A stretch of DNA of 8,081 nucleotides from Acidobacteriota bacterium (GCA_021828225.1 JAKASH010000111.1:1-8081), one strand, 5' to 3'. Shown: positions 1-7,933, numbered from the stretch's first letter. Made by a program: numbers and translations. Notes: generated by a model not told the origin, from the sequence alone.

Positions 1-1
1 G

Positions 2-1036
2 TATGTCATCGGGCAGGACAAGGCCAAGAAGAAACTGGCCGTGGCCGTTTACAACCACTACAAGCGCATCATGCTGACCAAGGTGCGCAGCGATGTGGAA
101 CTGACGAAATCGAACATCCTGCTGATCGGGCCGACGGGGACCGGCAAGACGCTGCTGGCCCAGACCCTGGCGCGGCTTCTGGAAGTGCCATTCGCGATTG
201 TCGACGCCACCACGCTGACCGAAGCGGGTTATGTGGGCGAAGACGTTGAAAACATCATCCTGAAACTGCTTCAGAACGCCCAGGGCGATGTTCAGCGGGC
301 CCAGCAGGGCATCATTTACATTGACGAAATCGACAAGGTTTCCCGCAAGGACGAGAACCCTTCGATTACCCGCGACGTTTCGGGCGAAGGCGTGCAGCAG
401 GCCCTTCTGAAGATTCTGGAAGGGACGGTGGCTAATGTGCCGCCGCAGGGCGGCCGCAAGCATCCGCACCAGGAATTCACCGCGGTGGATACGACGAACA
501 TCCTCTTCATCTGCGGCGGAGCATTTGTCGGGCTGGAGAAAATCATCGAGCGCCGGACGGGGAAACGATCCATGGGATTTCACAGCCCCGAAGCGGTGCC
601 GGAAACGTTCGGCGGGCGGCGCGACATCGAGTTGCTGGAGCAGGCGCAGCCGATGGACTTGATTCATTACGGCCTGATTCCGGAATTCGTGGGACGCCTT
701 CCGGTGGTCAGCGTGCTGAGCGACCTGGACGAGAAAGCGCTGGTCGAAATCCTGACGGAGCCCAAGAATGCGCTCGTTCGGCAATACCAGCGGCTGTTCG
801 AATATGAGAACGTGAAGCTGAAGTTTACCGAAGGGGCGTTGCAGGCGATTGCCGCCCAGGCCCTTCAACGCAAGCTGGGGGCACGGGGCCTTCGCATGAT
901 CCTTGAAGATCTGATGCTGGATTTGATGTATCATTTACCCAGCCAGCGTACCCTCCGCGAGTTTGTGGTGACGGAGGAAATGGTTCTCAAGCACGAAATT
1001 CTCTTTGATCCATCTCTTTTTGAGAAGGCGAGTTAA
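2..1036 (+). CDS. clpX: ClpX, ATP-dependent Clp protease ATP-binding subunit (5' partial)
   Basis: AAA+ unfoldase that recognises tagged or misfolded proteins and threads them into the ClpP peptidase in the cytosol. The open frame runs from the left edge at position 2 (first residues [13 protein letters not shown]), so the start codon and the N-terminal zinc-binding dimerisation domain, roughly the first 70 residues, are outside the window. The GTG at 41 is an internal Val codon, not a start. 344 residues are visible. In order: Walker A GPTGTGKT (128-151), pore loop GYVGEDVEN, Walker [11 protein letters not shown], the second pore loop GGRKHP, the ClpP-docking loop with tripeptide MGF (572-580), the box [13 protein letters not shown], and sensor-2 GARGLR. 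All are standard for ClpX; only Met in the docking tripeptide (more often Ile, Leu or Val) is slightly unusual. The stop codon overlaps the lon start by one base. clpP probably lies upstream, by analogy with common gene order; it is not visible. Confidence 0.97.
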   Translation, partial: YVIGQDKAKKKLAVAVYNHYKRIMLTKVRSDVELTKSNILLIGPTGTGKTLLAQTLARLLEVPFAIVDATTLTEAGYVGEDVENIILKLLQNAQGDVQRAQQGIIYIDEIDKVSRKDENPSITRDVSGEGVQQALLKILEGTVANVPPQGGRKHPHQEFTAVDTTNILFICGGAFVGLEKIIERRTGKRSMGFHSPEAVPETFGGRRDIELLEQAQPMDLIHYGLIPEFVGRLPVVSVLSDLDEKALVEILTEPKNALVRQYQRLFEYENVKLKFTEGALQAIAAQALQRKLGARGLRMILEDLMLDLMYHLPSQRTLREFVVTEEMVLKHEILFDPSLFEKAS

Positions 1037-1038
1037 TG
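1022..1038 (+). promoter_or_regulatory. lon ribosome binding site and clpX/lon stop-start overlap
   Basis: GAGAAGG at 1022-1028 is a good Shine-Dalgarno match, 7 bases before the ATG at 1036. It lies within the last codons of clpX. The clpX TAA (1034-1036) and lon ATG (1036-1038) share one base, forming TAATG. This arrangement supports ATG 1036 over the alternative Met at 1048, and suggests that ribosomes finishing clpX re-initiate on lon. Confidence 0.65.
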
Positions 1039-3465
1039 GATTCAACTATGTTTTCAGGCCGAGAAAAAGGGGAAACACGCACTCTGCCCATGATGCCCAT
1101 CCGGGATGTGGTCATCTTCCCTTACATGATGACCCCGTTCGTGGTGGGACGCGAAAGCTCCATTCGGGCGCTCGAGGAGGCCCTGGCCGGCGACAAGAAG
1201 ATCTTTCTTGCCACCCAGCACGACGCCTCGGTCGACGACCCCAAACCGAATGACATTTACCAGGTGGGGACGATTGCGAACATCATTCAGAGCCTCAAGC
1301 TGCCGGACGGCAACATCAAGGTGCTGGTGGAAGGCAGCGAGCGCGGCAAGATTCTGAAGGTTTCGAGCGAGGAAGGCTACTTCCGCGCCAGCGTCAAGAC
1401 AGCGACCTTCCGTATTGTGAGCACGCCCAGCCTCGAGCAGTTGGTCCAGCGCGTGATTTCGCTCTTCGAACAGTACGTCAAGCTTTCTCAGAGCCTGAAC
1501 TATGAAACCATGATTGCCACCGCCAAAGTGGAGGAGATCAGCAAGTTTACCGACACGGTGGCAGCGAATCTGAACATCAGCATTGAAGAAAAACAGGAAC
1601 TGCTGGAACTTTTCGACCCCGTTGATCGTCTAACGCGACTGGCGGATATCCTGGATATCGAGATTGAGAAGCTGAACGTCGATCGCTCCATCCAGGGACG
1701 CGTGAAACGCCAAATGGAGCGCGCCCAGCGTGAGTATTATCTGAACGAGAAGATCAAGGCGATCCAGAAGGAACTGGGCCGGAACGAGAAGAGCGAACTC
1801 GATGAGCTGAAGAAGAAGATCGAGACGGCGGGCATGACGAAAGACGCCCACGAAAAGGCCACGGCGGAGATCAAACGCCTGGAACTCATGCCCCCGATGT
1901 CCGCCGAGTCGACCGTGTCGCGGAATTATCTCGACTGGCTGCTGGCCGTGCCCTGGAAAAAGAAATCGAAAGAGATCCGGAACATCCGGCGAGCGGAAAA
2001 GATCCTGAATGAAGACCACTACGGGCTGGAGAAGATCAAGGAGCGTATTCTGGAGTTCCTGGCGGTGCGGCAGTTGGTGAAGACTCCGCGCGGGTCCATC
2101 CTCTGCTTTGTGGGGCCGCCGGGAGTCGGGAAGACTTCATTGGGGCGCTCGATCGCGCGCGCGACGGGAAGAAAGTTTGTGCGCCTGTCACTCGGCGGAG
2201 TTCGCGACGAGGCTGAAATCCGCGGCCACCGCAGGACTTATATCGGCGCATTGCCCGGGCAGATCATCCAGATGATGAAGAAAGGCGGGACGGTCAACCC
2301 GGTGTTCCTGCTCGATGAAGTGGACAAGATGAGCATGGACTTTCGCGGCGATCCTTCCGCGGCGCTGCTGGAAGTGCTGGACCCCGAGCAGAACTACATG
2401 TTCGCGGACCATTACCTGGACGTTGAATACGACCTTTCCAAGGTCTTCTTCATCACCACGGCGAATGTGATCCACACGATCCCGCAGCCACTTCAGGATC
2501 GCATGGAGATCCTGCGGCTGTCCGGCTATACGGAACCCGAAAAGCTGGAAATCGCCAAACGCTTCCTGGTGCCCAAACAGTTGGAGGCCACCGGCCTGAA
2601 AGAGCATAACCTGAAGTTCGAAGACGACGCCATTATCGGCATTATCCGGAACTACACGCGCGAAGCCGGCGTCCGGAACCTGGAGCGGGAAATTGCGAAC
2701 ATCAGCCGCAAGGTTGCGCGGAAGGTTGTCCAGGAGGGCCACGATCTGAAGGTTGCCGTCAAGGGGGAAGACCTTCACGAATACCTGGGCGTCATCAAGT
2801 TTCGCGATACAAAGACCGAAGAGAAGAATGAGGTGGGTTTGGCCACCGGCCTGGCCTGGACCGAGGTGGGAGGCCAGATCCTGAATATTGAAGCCACGGT
2901 GATGCCGGGCAAGGGCAAGCTGACTCTGACCGGCAAACTGGGCGACGTGATGCAGGAATCCGCGCAGGCGGCGATGAGTTACGTGCGCTCGCGGGCTTCG
3001 CGGCTGGGCTTGCCGCCGGACTTTTATCGCCACGTGGACATTCATATTCACGTCCCGGAAGGGGCCATCCCGAAAGACGGCCCTTCAGCGGGCATCACGC
3101 TGGGCACGGCCGTGGTCAGCGCGCTGACCAAGATTCCCGTGGACCGGGACATTGCCATGACGGGTGAAATCACCTTAAGGGGCAAGGTGTTGCCCATCGG
3201 CGGGGTGAAGGAGAAGATCCTGGCGGCCCACCGGGCCGGCCACCGGACCGTCCTCCTGCCGCGCGACAACGAAAAGGATCTTTCGGAGATTCCGGAAAAC
3301 ATTCAGGAAGACCTGGCTATCCGGTTCGTTGAGACGATGGACGAGGTGCTCGATCTGGCGCTCGAGCGGAAGCTCGAAGGAATTGCAACTCTTGCCGCGG
3401 AGCCGGAAGAGGCTCCCAGGCTCGATACGCCGCTGGAGACTGACCGGGAGTCCCTGACGAACTAG
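1036..3465 (+). CDS. lon: Lon, ATP-dependent serine protease (LonA type)
   Basis: Soluble homohexameric protease that degrades damaged and short-lived regulatory proteins. At 809 residues it is full length for bacterial LonA (E. coli about 784). The N-terminal substrate-binding LAN domain spans roughly residues 16-205 and opens with [17 protein letters not shown] charged, coiled-coil-prone linker follows at about 220-275. The AAA+ module has Walker A GPPGVGKT at 360-367, Walker B VFLLDE at 423-428 and the sensor-1 segment [13 protein letters not shown]. The C-terminal protease domain carries the Ser-Lys dyad: Ser684 in DGPSAG and Lys727 in GGVKEK. Their spacing of 43 residues equals that of E. 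coli Ser679/Lys722. There is no transmembrane segment, which argues against the archaeal LonB type. A divergent acidic tail follows residue about 785. The gene ends in two in-frame stops, TAG then TGA. It is probably co-transcribed with clpX, and no heat-shock promoter is visible in the clpX end. Confidence 0.98.
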   Translation: MDSTMFSGREKGETRTLPMMPIRDVVIFPYMMTPFVVGRESSIRALEEALAGDKKIFLATQHDASVDDPKPNDIYQVGTIANIIQSLKLPDGNIKVLVEGSERGKILKVSSEEGYFRASVKTATFRIVSTPSLEQLVQRVISLFEQYVKLSQSLNYETMIATAKVEEISKFTDTVAANLNISIEEKQELLELFDPVDRLTRLADILDIEIEKLNVDRSIQGRVKRQMERAQREYYLNEKIKAIQKELGRNEKSELDELKKKIETAGMTKDAHEKATAEIKRLELMPPMSAESTVSRNYLDWLLAVPWKKKSKEIRNIRRAEKILNEDHYGLEKIKERILEFLAVRQLVKTPRGSILCFVGPPGVGKTSLGRSIARATGRKFVRLSLGGVRDEAEIRGHRRTYIGALPGQIIQMMKKGGTVNPVFLLDEVDKMSMDFRGDPSAALLEVLDPEQNYMFADHYLDVEYDLSKVFFITTANVIHTIPQPLQDRMEILRLSGYTEPEKLEIAKRFLVPKQLEATGLKEHNLKFEDDAIIGIIRNYTREAGVRNLEREIANISRKVARKVVQEGHDLKVAVKGEDLHEYLGVIKFRDTKTEEKNEVGLATGLAWTEVGGQILNIEATVMPGKGKLTLTGKLGDVMQESAQAAMSYVRSRASRLGLPPDFYRHVDIHIHVPEGAIPKDGPSAGITLGTAVVSALTKIPVDRDIAMTGEITLRGKVLPIGGVKEKILAAHRAGHRTVLLPRDNEKDLSEIPENIQEDLAIRFVETMDEVLDLALERKLEGIATLAAEPEEAPRLDTPLETDRESLTN

Positions 3466-3583
3466 TGATGTTTCAACCGAAGGCGCAGGGAAAGAAAAAC
3501 AGTCATCTGAATCATGAGATGGCCGTGTGGCTTACCGGAATTCATACCGAATCATTGGAACGACCTCGGGCAGGGAAGGTGGC

Positions 3584-3616
3584 CCCGGTGGATTTGACAA
3601 ACCGGGCGTGGCCCGG
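3584..3616 (+). terminator. Overlapping alternative hairpins downstream of lon
   Basis: Two GC-rich stems compete for the same bases. CCCGGT (3584-3589) can pair with ACCGGG (3601-3606) across an 11-base loop. Alternatively CCGGGC (3602-3607) can pair with GCCCGG (3611-3616) across a GTG loop. A third small stem, CGTCC (3625-3629) with GGACG (3635-3639), is followed nine bases later by five T residues (3649-3653). None has the T-run directly at its base, so this is at best a weak intrinsic terminator or a 3'-end stabilising structure for the clpX-lon transcript. Confidence 0.3.
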
Positions 3617-3872
3617 GAAATAGGCGTCCACCCAGGACGGGAATTGAGTTTTTCTCGCTGCGTCAGTAAGTAGTATCAATTGATCCAAGCCAACTCGGAT
3701 TGATAAACCTGGAAACCACTGCCGAGGACTATACCATTCGGAATTCTGCTGACTTGCCTTTTTGAGCCGTCCAACTCACCTTTTGAGATCGTAAAGGGAC
3801 AAGGGATCAGCAGGAATTACCCCGTTCTTAAAAAAGGGAATCCTCTATAGGGTTCGAAATTAAATTGAAGTC

Positions 3873-3879
3873 GAGAGAG
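3873..3879 (+). promoter_or_regulatory. Weak ribosome binding site of rho
   Basis: The purine run GAGAGAG lies 4 bases before the ATG at 3884 and is only a partial Shine-Dalgarno match. An in-frame TGA at 3866 closes the frame upstream, and ATG 3884 is the first Met, so the start is well bounded despite the weak site. Confidence 0.45.
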
Positions 3880-3883
3880 TAAC

Positions 3884-5224
3884 ATGCCGTCTAAAAAACA
3901 GGAAGAAAAGCCAATCGTTGTGCAGGAAGAGAAAATCGAGGAACTGAAGGAAAGCGAAGTCCTCGATATTGCCAAGCTGAAAGAAATGAATATCGCTACG
4001 CTGACCCAGGTGGCCAAAGACCTGGGGGTGGCCGGCGCCACCGGCATGCGTAAGCAGGAACTGATCTTTAAGATCCTGCAGGCGCAGACCGAGAAGGCCG
4101 GGCTGATCTTTTCAGAAGGAGTGCTGGAATGCCTGCCGGACGGCTTCGGCTTTCTGCGGGCGCCTGACTACAACTACCTGCCGGGGCCGGATGACATCTA
4201 TGTCTCGCCGTCGCAGATTCGCAAGTTTGACCTGCGAACCGGCGACACGGTTTCCGGGCAGATCCGTCCTCCGAAGGAAGGCGAGCGCTACTTCGCGCTG
4301 ATTAAGGTGGAGGCCATCAACTTCGAGCCACCGGACGAGGCGCGGAATAAGATCTTTTTTGACAACCTGACCCCGCTCTATCCCCAGGAGCGGCTGCGCC
4401 TGGAGACCGCGAAGGACAACATATCGGCACGCGTGCTGGATCTGCTGACGCCCATCGGCAAGGGGCAGCGCGGGCTGATCGTTTCTCCACCACGGACCGG
4501 CAAGACCATGCTGCTGCAGACCATTGCCAACTCCGTGACTACCAACCATCCCGAGGTCACGCTGATCGTCCTGCTGATTGACGAGCGGCCGGAAGAAGTG
4601 ACCGACATGCAGCGGACCGTGGAAGGCGAAGTGATCAGCTCCACGTTCGACGAGCCTGCTGCCCGCCACGTCCAGGTGGCCGAAATGGTCATCGAGAAGG
4701 CCAAACGGCTGGTGGAGCACAAGCGCGATGTGGTGATCCTGCTGGATTCCATCACGCGCCTGGCTCGCGCCTACAACACGGTCGTTCCGCCTTCGGGCAA
4801 GGTGCTTTCCGGCGGTGTCGATTCCAACGCGCTCCAGCGTCCAAAGCGGTTTTTCGGCTCGGCGCGAAATGTGGAGGAAGGCGGCAGCCTGACTATCATC
4901 GCGACGGCCCTGATCGATACGGGAAGCCGCATGGATGACGTGATCTTTGAGGAGTTCAAAGGCACCGGCAACATGGAAGTTCACCTCGACCGCAAGCTGG
5001 TCGACAAGCGAGTGTTCCCGGCTATCGAAATCAACAAGTCGGGCACGCGGAAGGAAGAGCTGCTGGTTCCGAAGGACGAACTCAACCGCATCTGGATTCT
5101 GCGCAAGGTGCTGAACCCGTTGTCGCCGGTCGAGTCGATGGAGCTGATCATCGACAAGCTCTCCAAGACCAAGAGCAACGGCGAGTTTCTTGCCTCGATG
5201 TCGAATGGCGGAGGCGGGAGGTAG
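3884..5224 (+). CDS. rho: Transcription termination factor Rho
   Basis: Hexameric RNA-dependent ATPase and helicase that loads on untranslated, C-rich nascent RNA and releases RNA polymerase. It has 446 residues (E. coli 419), and most of the extra length is a charged Lys/Glu N-terminus. Domains: Rho_N helical domain around residues 25-70, then the cold-shock-like RNA-binding domain around 78-155 with the RNA-contacting DGFGF at 86-90, then the RecA-like motor. Motor motifs are the P-loop PPRTGKT at 202-208 (Lys207, Thr208), the Walker B region ILLDSITR with Asp288, Q-loop residues around [10 protein letters not shown], and the arginine finger Arg389 in SGTRKEEL. All match E. coli Rho with an offset of 23 residues in the motor. 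The P-loop has Arg204 where E. coli has Lys181, and Arg349 replaces Lys326. Both are conservative changes. There is no large N-terminal insertion of the kind seen in some Actinobacteria or Bacteroidetes. It is separated from lon by 418 bases, so it is probably an independent unit, and convergent with cmk (32 bases between stop codons). Confidence 0.98.
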   Translation: MPSKKQEEKPIVVQEEKIEELKESEVLDIAKLKEMNIATLTQVAKDLGVAGATGMRKQELIFKILQAQTEKAGLIFSEGVLECLPDGFGFLRAPDYNYLPGPDDIYVSPSQIRKFDLRTGDTVSGQIRPPKEGERYFALIKVEAINFEPPDEARNKIFFDNLTPLYPQERLRLETAKDNISARVLDLLTPIGKGQRGLIVSPPRTGKTMLLQTIANSVTTNHPEVTLIVLLIDERPEEVTDMQRTVEGEVISSTFDEPAARHVQVAEMVIEKAKRLVEHKRDVVILLDSITRLARAYNTVVPPSGKVLSGGVDSNALQRPKRFFGSARNVEEGGSLTIIATALIDTGSRMDDVIFEEFKGTGNMEVHLDRKLVDKRVFPAIEINKSGTRKEELLVPKDELNRIWILRKVLNPLSPVESMELIIDKLSKTKSNGEFLASMSNGGGGR

Positions 5225-5244
5225 AAGCCGCAAGGCTTCTTGTT
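5223..5244 (+). terminator. Hairpin at the 3' end of rho, possible intrinsic terminator
   Basis: AGAAGCC (5223-5229) pairs perfectly with GGCTTCT (5234-5240) around a GCAA tetraloop (5230-5233), which is a stable GNRA-type loop. The stem starts inside the rho TAG stop (5222-5224) and is followed by TGTT, a poor U-tract. It sits in the 32-base gap between the convergent genes rho and cmk. Read from the minus strand it has no T-run, so it favours ending rho rather than cmk. Termination strength is uncertain. Confidence 0.5.
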
Positions 5245-5256
5245 CGGACAGGAGAC

Positions 5257-5943
5257 CTACTGCAGGCCCAGCAATTTCTTCTTTCGGGCCAATTCCAGAA
5301 TCTGCTCAACAACTTCTTCAGCCGTCAGGCGCGTGGAGTCGAGCGTACAGGCGTCCTTGGCGGGAACCAGCGGCGAGATTTTCCTCTCTGCGTCGAGCTG
5401 ATCGCGGCTTGAAATCTCTGACATGGTATCGGTGAGCGTGGACGGGCGCCCTTGCTGGTGGTTCTGCTGCAGCCTGCGCCTGGCTCGCTCATTCGGCTCA
5501 GCTTTGAGGAAGATTTTCAGCGGCGCTTCGGGAAAAACCACTGTTCCGATGTCGCGGCCTTCCATCACCACACCCGGACTTTTCAGCAGCGATCTTTGCA
5601 GGGCGATCAGCTTCGCACGAACAGCCGGCAGGCGGGAAACGCGCGCCGCGGCCAGGGTGACTTCCGAAGTGCGAATCTTTGCCGTAACGTCTTTTCCGTC
5701 CAGGAGCACCTGCGGTTGCGGCTGGCTCGGAACAAAGCAGATTTCCGCCGAGGCGACAACCCGGGCGATTTCTTCTTCATCGTCGGCCGCGACGCCGGAC
5801 TCCAGCACTTTGAGCGCGGCGGCCCGGTAAGTGGCGCCGCTGTCCACATAAGCCAGCCCCAGACGCTCGGCCAGCATCTGGGCCACAGTGCTTTTGCCTG
5901 AACCCGCGGGCCCGTCAATCGCAATTACAAGAGGTTCTGTCAT
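5257..5943 (-). CDS. cmk: Cytidylate kinase (CMP/dCMP kinase)
   Basis: Cytosolic nucleoside monophosphate kinase that transfers phosphate from ATP to CMP or dCMP, feeding pyrimidine salvage and DNA precursor supply. Its 228 residues match the usual bacterial length of about 220-230. P-loop GPAGSGKST at residues 11-19; nucleotide-binding segment DSGATYR at 34-40 (family form DSG/DTGAxYR); the CMP-binding-domain insert lies around 65-110; GRDIGTVVFP at 129-138 is the family signature; Arg180-Asp181 and Asp184 sit in the C-terminal SRDxxD segment, followed by PLVPAKDACTLDST, which positions the monophosphate. ATG 5943 is chosen because the P-loop then starts at residue 11 as in relatives. It is preceded only by a weak purine-rich site (GAAAGAA on the minus strand, 5952-5946). 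It begins 18 bases after mutL ends, so the two are probably one transcript. The frequent neighbour rpsA is absent because rho lies convergently downstream. Confidence 0.97.
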   Translation of the reverse strand: MTEPLVIAIDGPAGSGKSTVAQMLAERLGLAYVDSGATYRAAALKVLESGVAADDEEEIARVVASAEICFVPSQPQPQVLLDGKDVTAKIRTSEVTLAAARVSRLPAVRAKLIALQRSLLKSPGVVMEGRDIGTVVFPEAPLKIFLKAEPNERARRRLQQNHQQGRPSTLTDTMSEISSRDQLDAERKISPLVPAKDACTLDSTRLTAEEVVEQILELARKKKLLGLQ

Positions 5944-5961
5944 TGTTCTTTCAACAAACTT

Positions 5962-7920
5962 TCAAATGCGCTTAAAGGCCTTCTGAATCTCTTTCATGTC
6001 GTAGCGTAAAACGATGGGCCGTCCGTGCGGGCAGGTCATCGGACATTCCGTTTTGCTCAATTCGAGAAGCAGCCAACTCATTTTTTCCTGGTCGAGCGGC
6101 ATGTTGACTTTAATCGCCGCATGGCAGGCGACCGTGGCGGCGATGCTGCGCCGCAACTCGCCGAGTGAAAGCGCCCGCGCCTCGCGCGCGACGCCGTCCA
6201 GAATTTCGCGCACCAGCTTCTCCACGCCGTCGGCCTGGATATCGGCCGGCGCAGCCTTCACGGCCACGCTTCCCTGGCCGAACGGTTCCACTTCAAAGCC
6301 GTTGGCGGACATCTCTTCGGCAATCTGTTGATAGGTCACCCGTTGCTCGGGCTGCAGGTCCGCGACAATCGGGATCAGCAGCCGTTGCCCTTCGAGCTTG
6401 TTGTCCTGGCGCTGGCGCAGCCGCTGCTCAAACAGAACCCGTTCGTGCGCCACGTGCTGGTCGATGATCCAGAGCCCTTCCGAATTGGTGGCGACGATAA
6501 AGCTGGACTGAATCTGGCCGAGCGGCAGAAGGTCTGCCGGAAGCTCTCCGCTTCGGGGTTCCGAAGAAGCGGGGGCGACCTCAGCGTACGGAGCTGAGCA
6601 GGACACGGGCGTTGCCGGAGCGTAAAGGGAAAGCGCCGCCTCGGCCAGCGGAAGATATCCGGGCGAAGGGTTCGGCCGGGGAGCGGAGAGCTGGAAGTCT
6701 CTTGCCGGAGCCGGCCCGAAAGAATCCCGCGGCCTCGCCGGCGGCGTCCAACGTCTTGCACCCGGCGCGGCTGCCTGAGATTCGTTGCGAGTTTCGATCT
6801 GGTCCTGCCGGCCGTCAGTTTGTACCTGCCTGCGTATTGGAAACGCCGCCACGGGCCGGGTCGCCATCAGGGCTTGCAGCACGGAGTCGCGAATCAGGTC
6901 GTGCACAAAAGATGAGTTGCGGAAGCGAACCTCGGCCTTCGACGGGTGCACATTCACGTCCACTTCGCCGGGCGGAAGGTCGAGGAAGATCATCGCGACG
7001 GGAAATATCCCGGCGGGCAGAATGTTGCGATAAGCCTCATTGATCGCGTGCAGAACCAGCCGGTCGTGGATCAGCCGGCGGCTGACAAAGAAGTAGATCT
7101 GGTTCCGGTTCAGCTTGTGAACCTCGGGGCGCGAGACAAAACCGGAAATCCTGAAAATCGGCGATGCCACAGGCTCAGCTTCCGCCTCCGCTTCTTCGTC
7201 GAGGTTCAGGCTGCTGGAGGGTGGCGGAAGTTGGCGTTCGAGCGGGCCAAACTCCACGAGTTGTTCGAGCAACTGTCCGCCCAGCACCTGATAAATCCGT
7301 TCGCGGTGGCTCGCCACTGGCGAAACGTTCAGAATTTCATTCAATACGGAATCGAGCCGAAACGATTTGTCGGGATGAGCCAGCGCATAATGCGTCACCA
7401 TGGAAGCGATGTGCCCGAGCTCGGTGGATTCCGACCTAAGAAACTTGCGGCGCGCCGGAACGTTGTAAAACAGGCTGTGAACCTCGATCGTGGTGCCGCA
7501 AGGCCGCGCGATCTCCTTGACGTCGTGGAGCTTGCCGCCCGCAAATTCCATTCGCGTCCCCGCTTCTTCCGAGGCGTGGCGGGTTTCGAGGTTCAGGCGG
7601 CAGACGGCGGCAATCGAGGGCAGAGCTTCGCCGCGAAATCCCAGTGTTGCGATCTCATCCAGGTCCTCGGCGGACTTGATTTTGCTGGTGGCGTGGCGCT
7701 CGAAGGCCAGCAGGGCATCGTCGCGGGTCATGCCGCAGCCATCGTCCGCCACGCGGATCAGGCGTTTGCCGCCGCTCTCCACGCGGACTTCAACCGCGCG
7801 CGCCCCGGCGTCAATCGAGTTTTCAACCAGCTCCTTGGCCACGGAAGACGGCCGCTCAACCACTTCGCCCGCCGCAATCTTGTTGGCGACGGCTTCGGGA
7901 AGGATGTGAATCACTGACAT
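5962..7920 (-). CDS. mutL: DNA mismatch repair protein MutL (endonuclease-type)
   Basis: GHKL ATPase that couples MutS mismatch recognition to strand excision. 652 residues. N-terminal ATPase motifs: Glu30 and Asn34 in ELVENSIDAGA, DDGCGM at 59-64, RHATSK at 75-80, GFRGEALPSI at 94-103. The transducer domain ends with NVHPSKAEVRF containing Lys328. A Pro/Ala-rich linker of about 120 residues (roughly 350-465) follows, then the C-terminal dimerisation domain. That domain carries the metal-dependent nickase motif DQHVAHERVLFE at 487-498 (consensus DQHA-x2-E-x4-E, with Val for Ala), ACH at 598-600, Cys626, CPHGRP at 630-635 and FKR at 649-651. QRLLIP at 512-517 sits where B. subtilis MutL has its sliding-clamp-binding motif. 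These features place it with nicking MutLs, not the E. coli type that relies on MutH. An acidic Glu/Ala stretch (241-249) expands a loop in the transducer domain. It is first gene of the mutL-cmk unit. Confidence 0.98.
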   Translation of the reverse strand: MSVIHILPEAVANKIAAGEVVERPSSVAKELVENSIDAGARAVEVRVESGGKRLIRVADDGCGMTRDDALLAFERHATSKIKSAEDLDEIATLGFRGEALPSIAAVCRLNLETRHASEEAGTRMEFAGGKLHDVKEIARPCGTTIEVHSLFYNVPARRKFLRSESTELGHIASMVTHYALAHPDKSFRLDSVLNEILNVSPVASHRERIYQVLGGQLLEQLVEFGPLERQLPPPSSSLNLDEEAEAEAEPVASPIFRISGFVSRPEVHKLNRNQIYFFVSRRLIHDRLVLHAINEAYRNILPAGIFPVAMIFLDLPPGEVDVNVHPSKAEVRFRNSSFVHDLIRDSVLQALMATRPVAAFPIRRQVQTDGRQDQIETRNESQAAAPGARRWTPPARPRDSFGPAPARDFQLSAPRPNPSPGYLPLAEAALSLYAPATPVSCSAPYAEVAPASSEPRSGELPADLLPLGQIQSSFIVATNSEGLWIIDQHVAHERVLFEQRLRQRQDNKLEGQRLLIPIVADLQPEQRVTYQQIAEEMSANGFEVEPFGQGSVAVKAAPADIQADGVEKLVREILDGVAREARALSLGELRRSIAATVACHAAIKVNMPLDQEKMSWLLLELSKTECPMTCPHGRPIVLRYDMKEIQKAFKRI

Positions 7921-7927
7921 GCGGCGA

Positions 7928-7933
7928 CCTTAA
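7928..7933 (-). promoter_or_regulatory. mutL ribosome binding site
   Basis: On the minus strand TTAAGG lies 7 bases before the ATG at 7920, a reasonable Shine-Dalgarno spacing. It supports this start, which also places the ATPase Glu at residue 30, as in relatives. No clear -35/-10 promoter is visible in the 161 bases to the window edge. Confidence 0.5.

Larger units (their letters stand above)
3466..3883 (+). other. Non-coding gap between lon and rho (probable lon 3' end and rho leader)
   Basis: This is 418 bases with no recognisable gene. The first part (to about 3623) is GC-rich like its neighbours. It contains a 51-codon frame starting at 3468 that resembles nothing I know, plus the hairpins listed separately. 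The second part (3624-3883) is visibly more AT-rich and contains no ATG on the plus strand. It holds the perfect 10-base palindrome ATCAATTGAT (3675-3684), a possible RNA stem pairing 3679-3686 with 3697-3704 (two G-U pairs), two copies of TTTTGAG exactly 21 bases apart (3760-3766 and 3781-3787), and a C/T-rich, G-poor stretch at 3746-3784. I find no convincing -35/-10 pair. The rho promoter most likely lies here, but I cannot place it. Confidence 0.6.

Noticed and set aside
41..43. GTG at 41 as the clpX start codon
   Set aside because: The frame is open to the window edge and encodes the conserved ClpX segment YVIGQ upstream of it, so the gene is truncated by the window.
2188..3051. Minus-strand open frame of 287 codons opposite lon
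   Set aside because: Same reason: a shadow of lon, with His- and Gln-rich reverse-strand composition and no family resemblance.
3594..3623. Perfect TTGACA (3594-3599) as a -35 box for a rho promoter
   Set aside because: At 16-18 base spacing the best -10 candidate is GGAAAT (3616-3621), which lacks the two most important bases of TATAAT. The hexamer also lies inside the loop of a hairpin.
3846..3851. TATAGG as a -10 box shortly before rho
   Set aside because: No acceptable -35 lies 15-19 bases upstream (nearest is TTCTTA at 15 bases), so it is not distinguishable from chance in an AT-rich stretch.
3466..3883. tRNA, riboswitch or other structured RNA gene in the lon-rho gap
   Set aside because: No cloverleaf, conserved T-loop or known riboswitch core could be recognised; only short isolated stems are visible.
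4112..5233. Long minus-strand open frame of 373 codons opposite rho
   Set aside because: Antisense shadow of a highly conserved gene; there is no recognisable domain, and its composition is typical of reversed GC-rich codons.
6946..7917. Long plus-strand open frame of 323 codons opposite mutL
   Set aside because: It mirrors mutL codons in a GC-rich genome, its sequence resembles no family, and mutL on the other strand has all family motifs.
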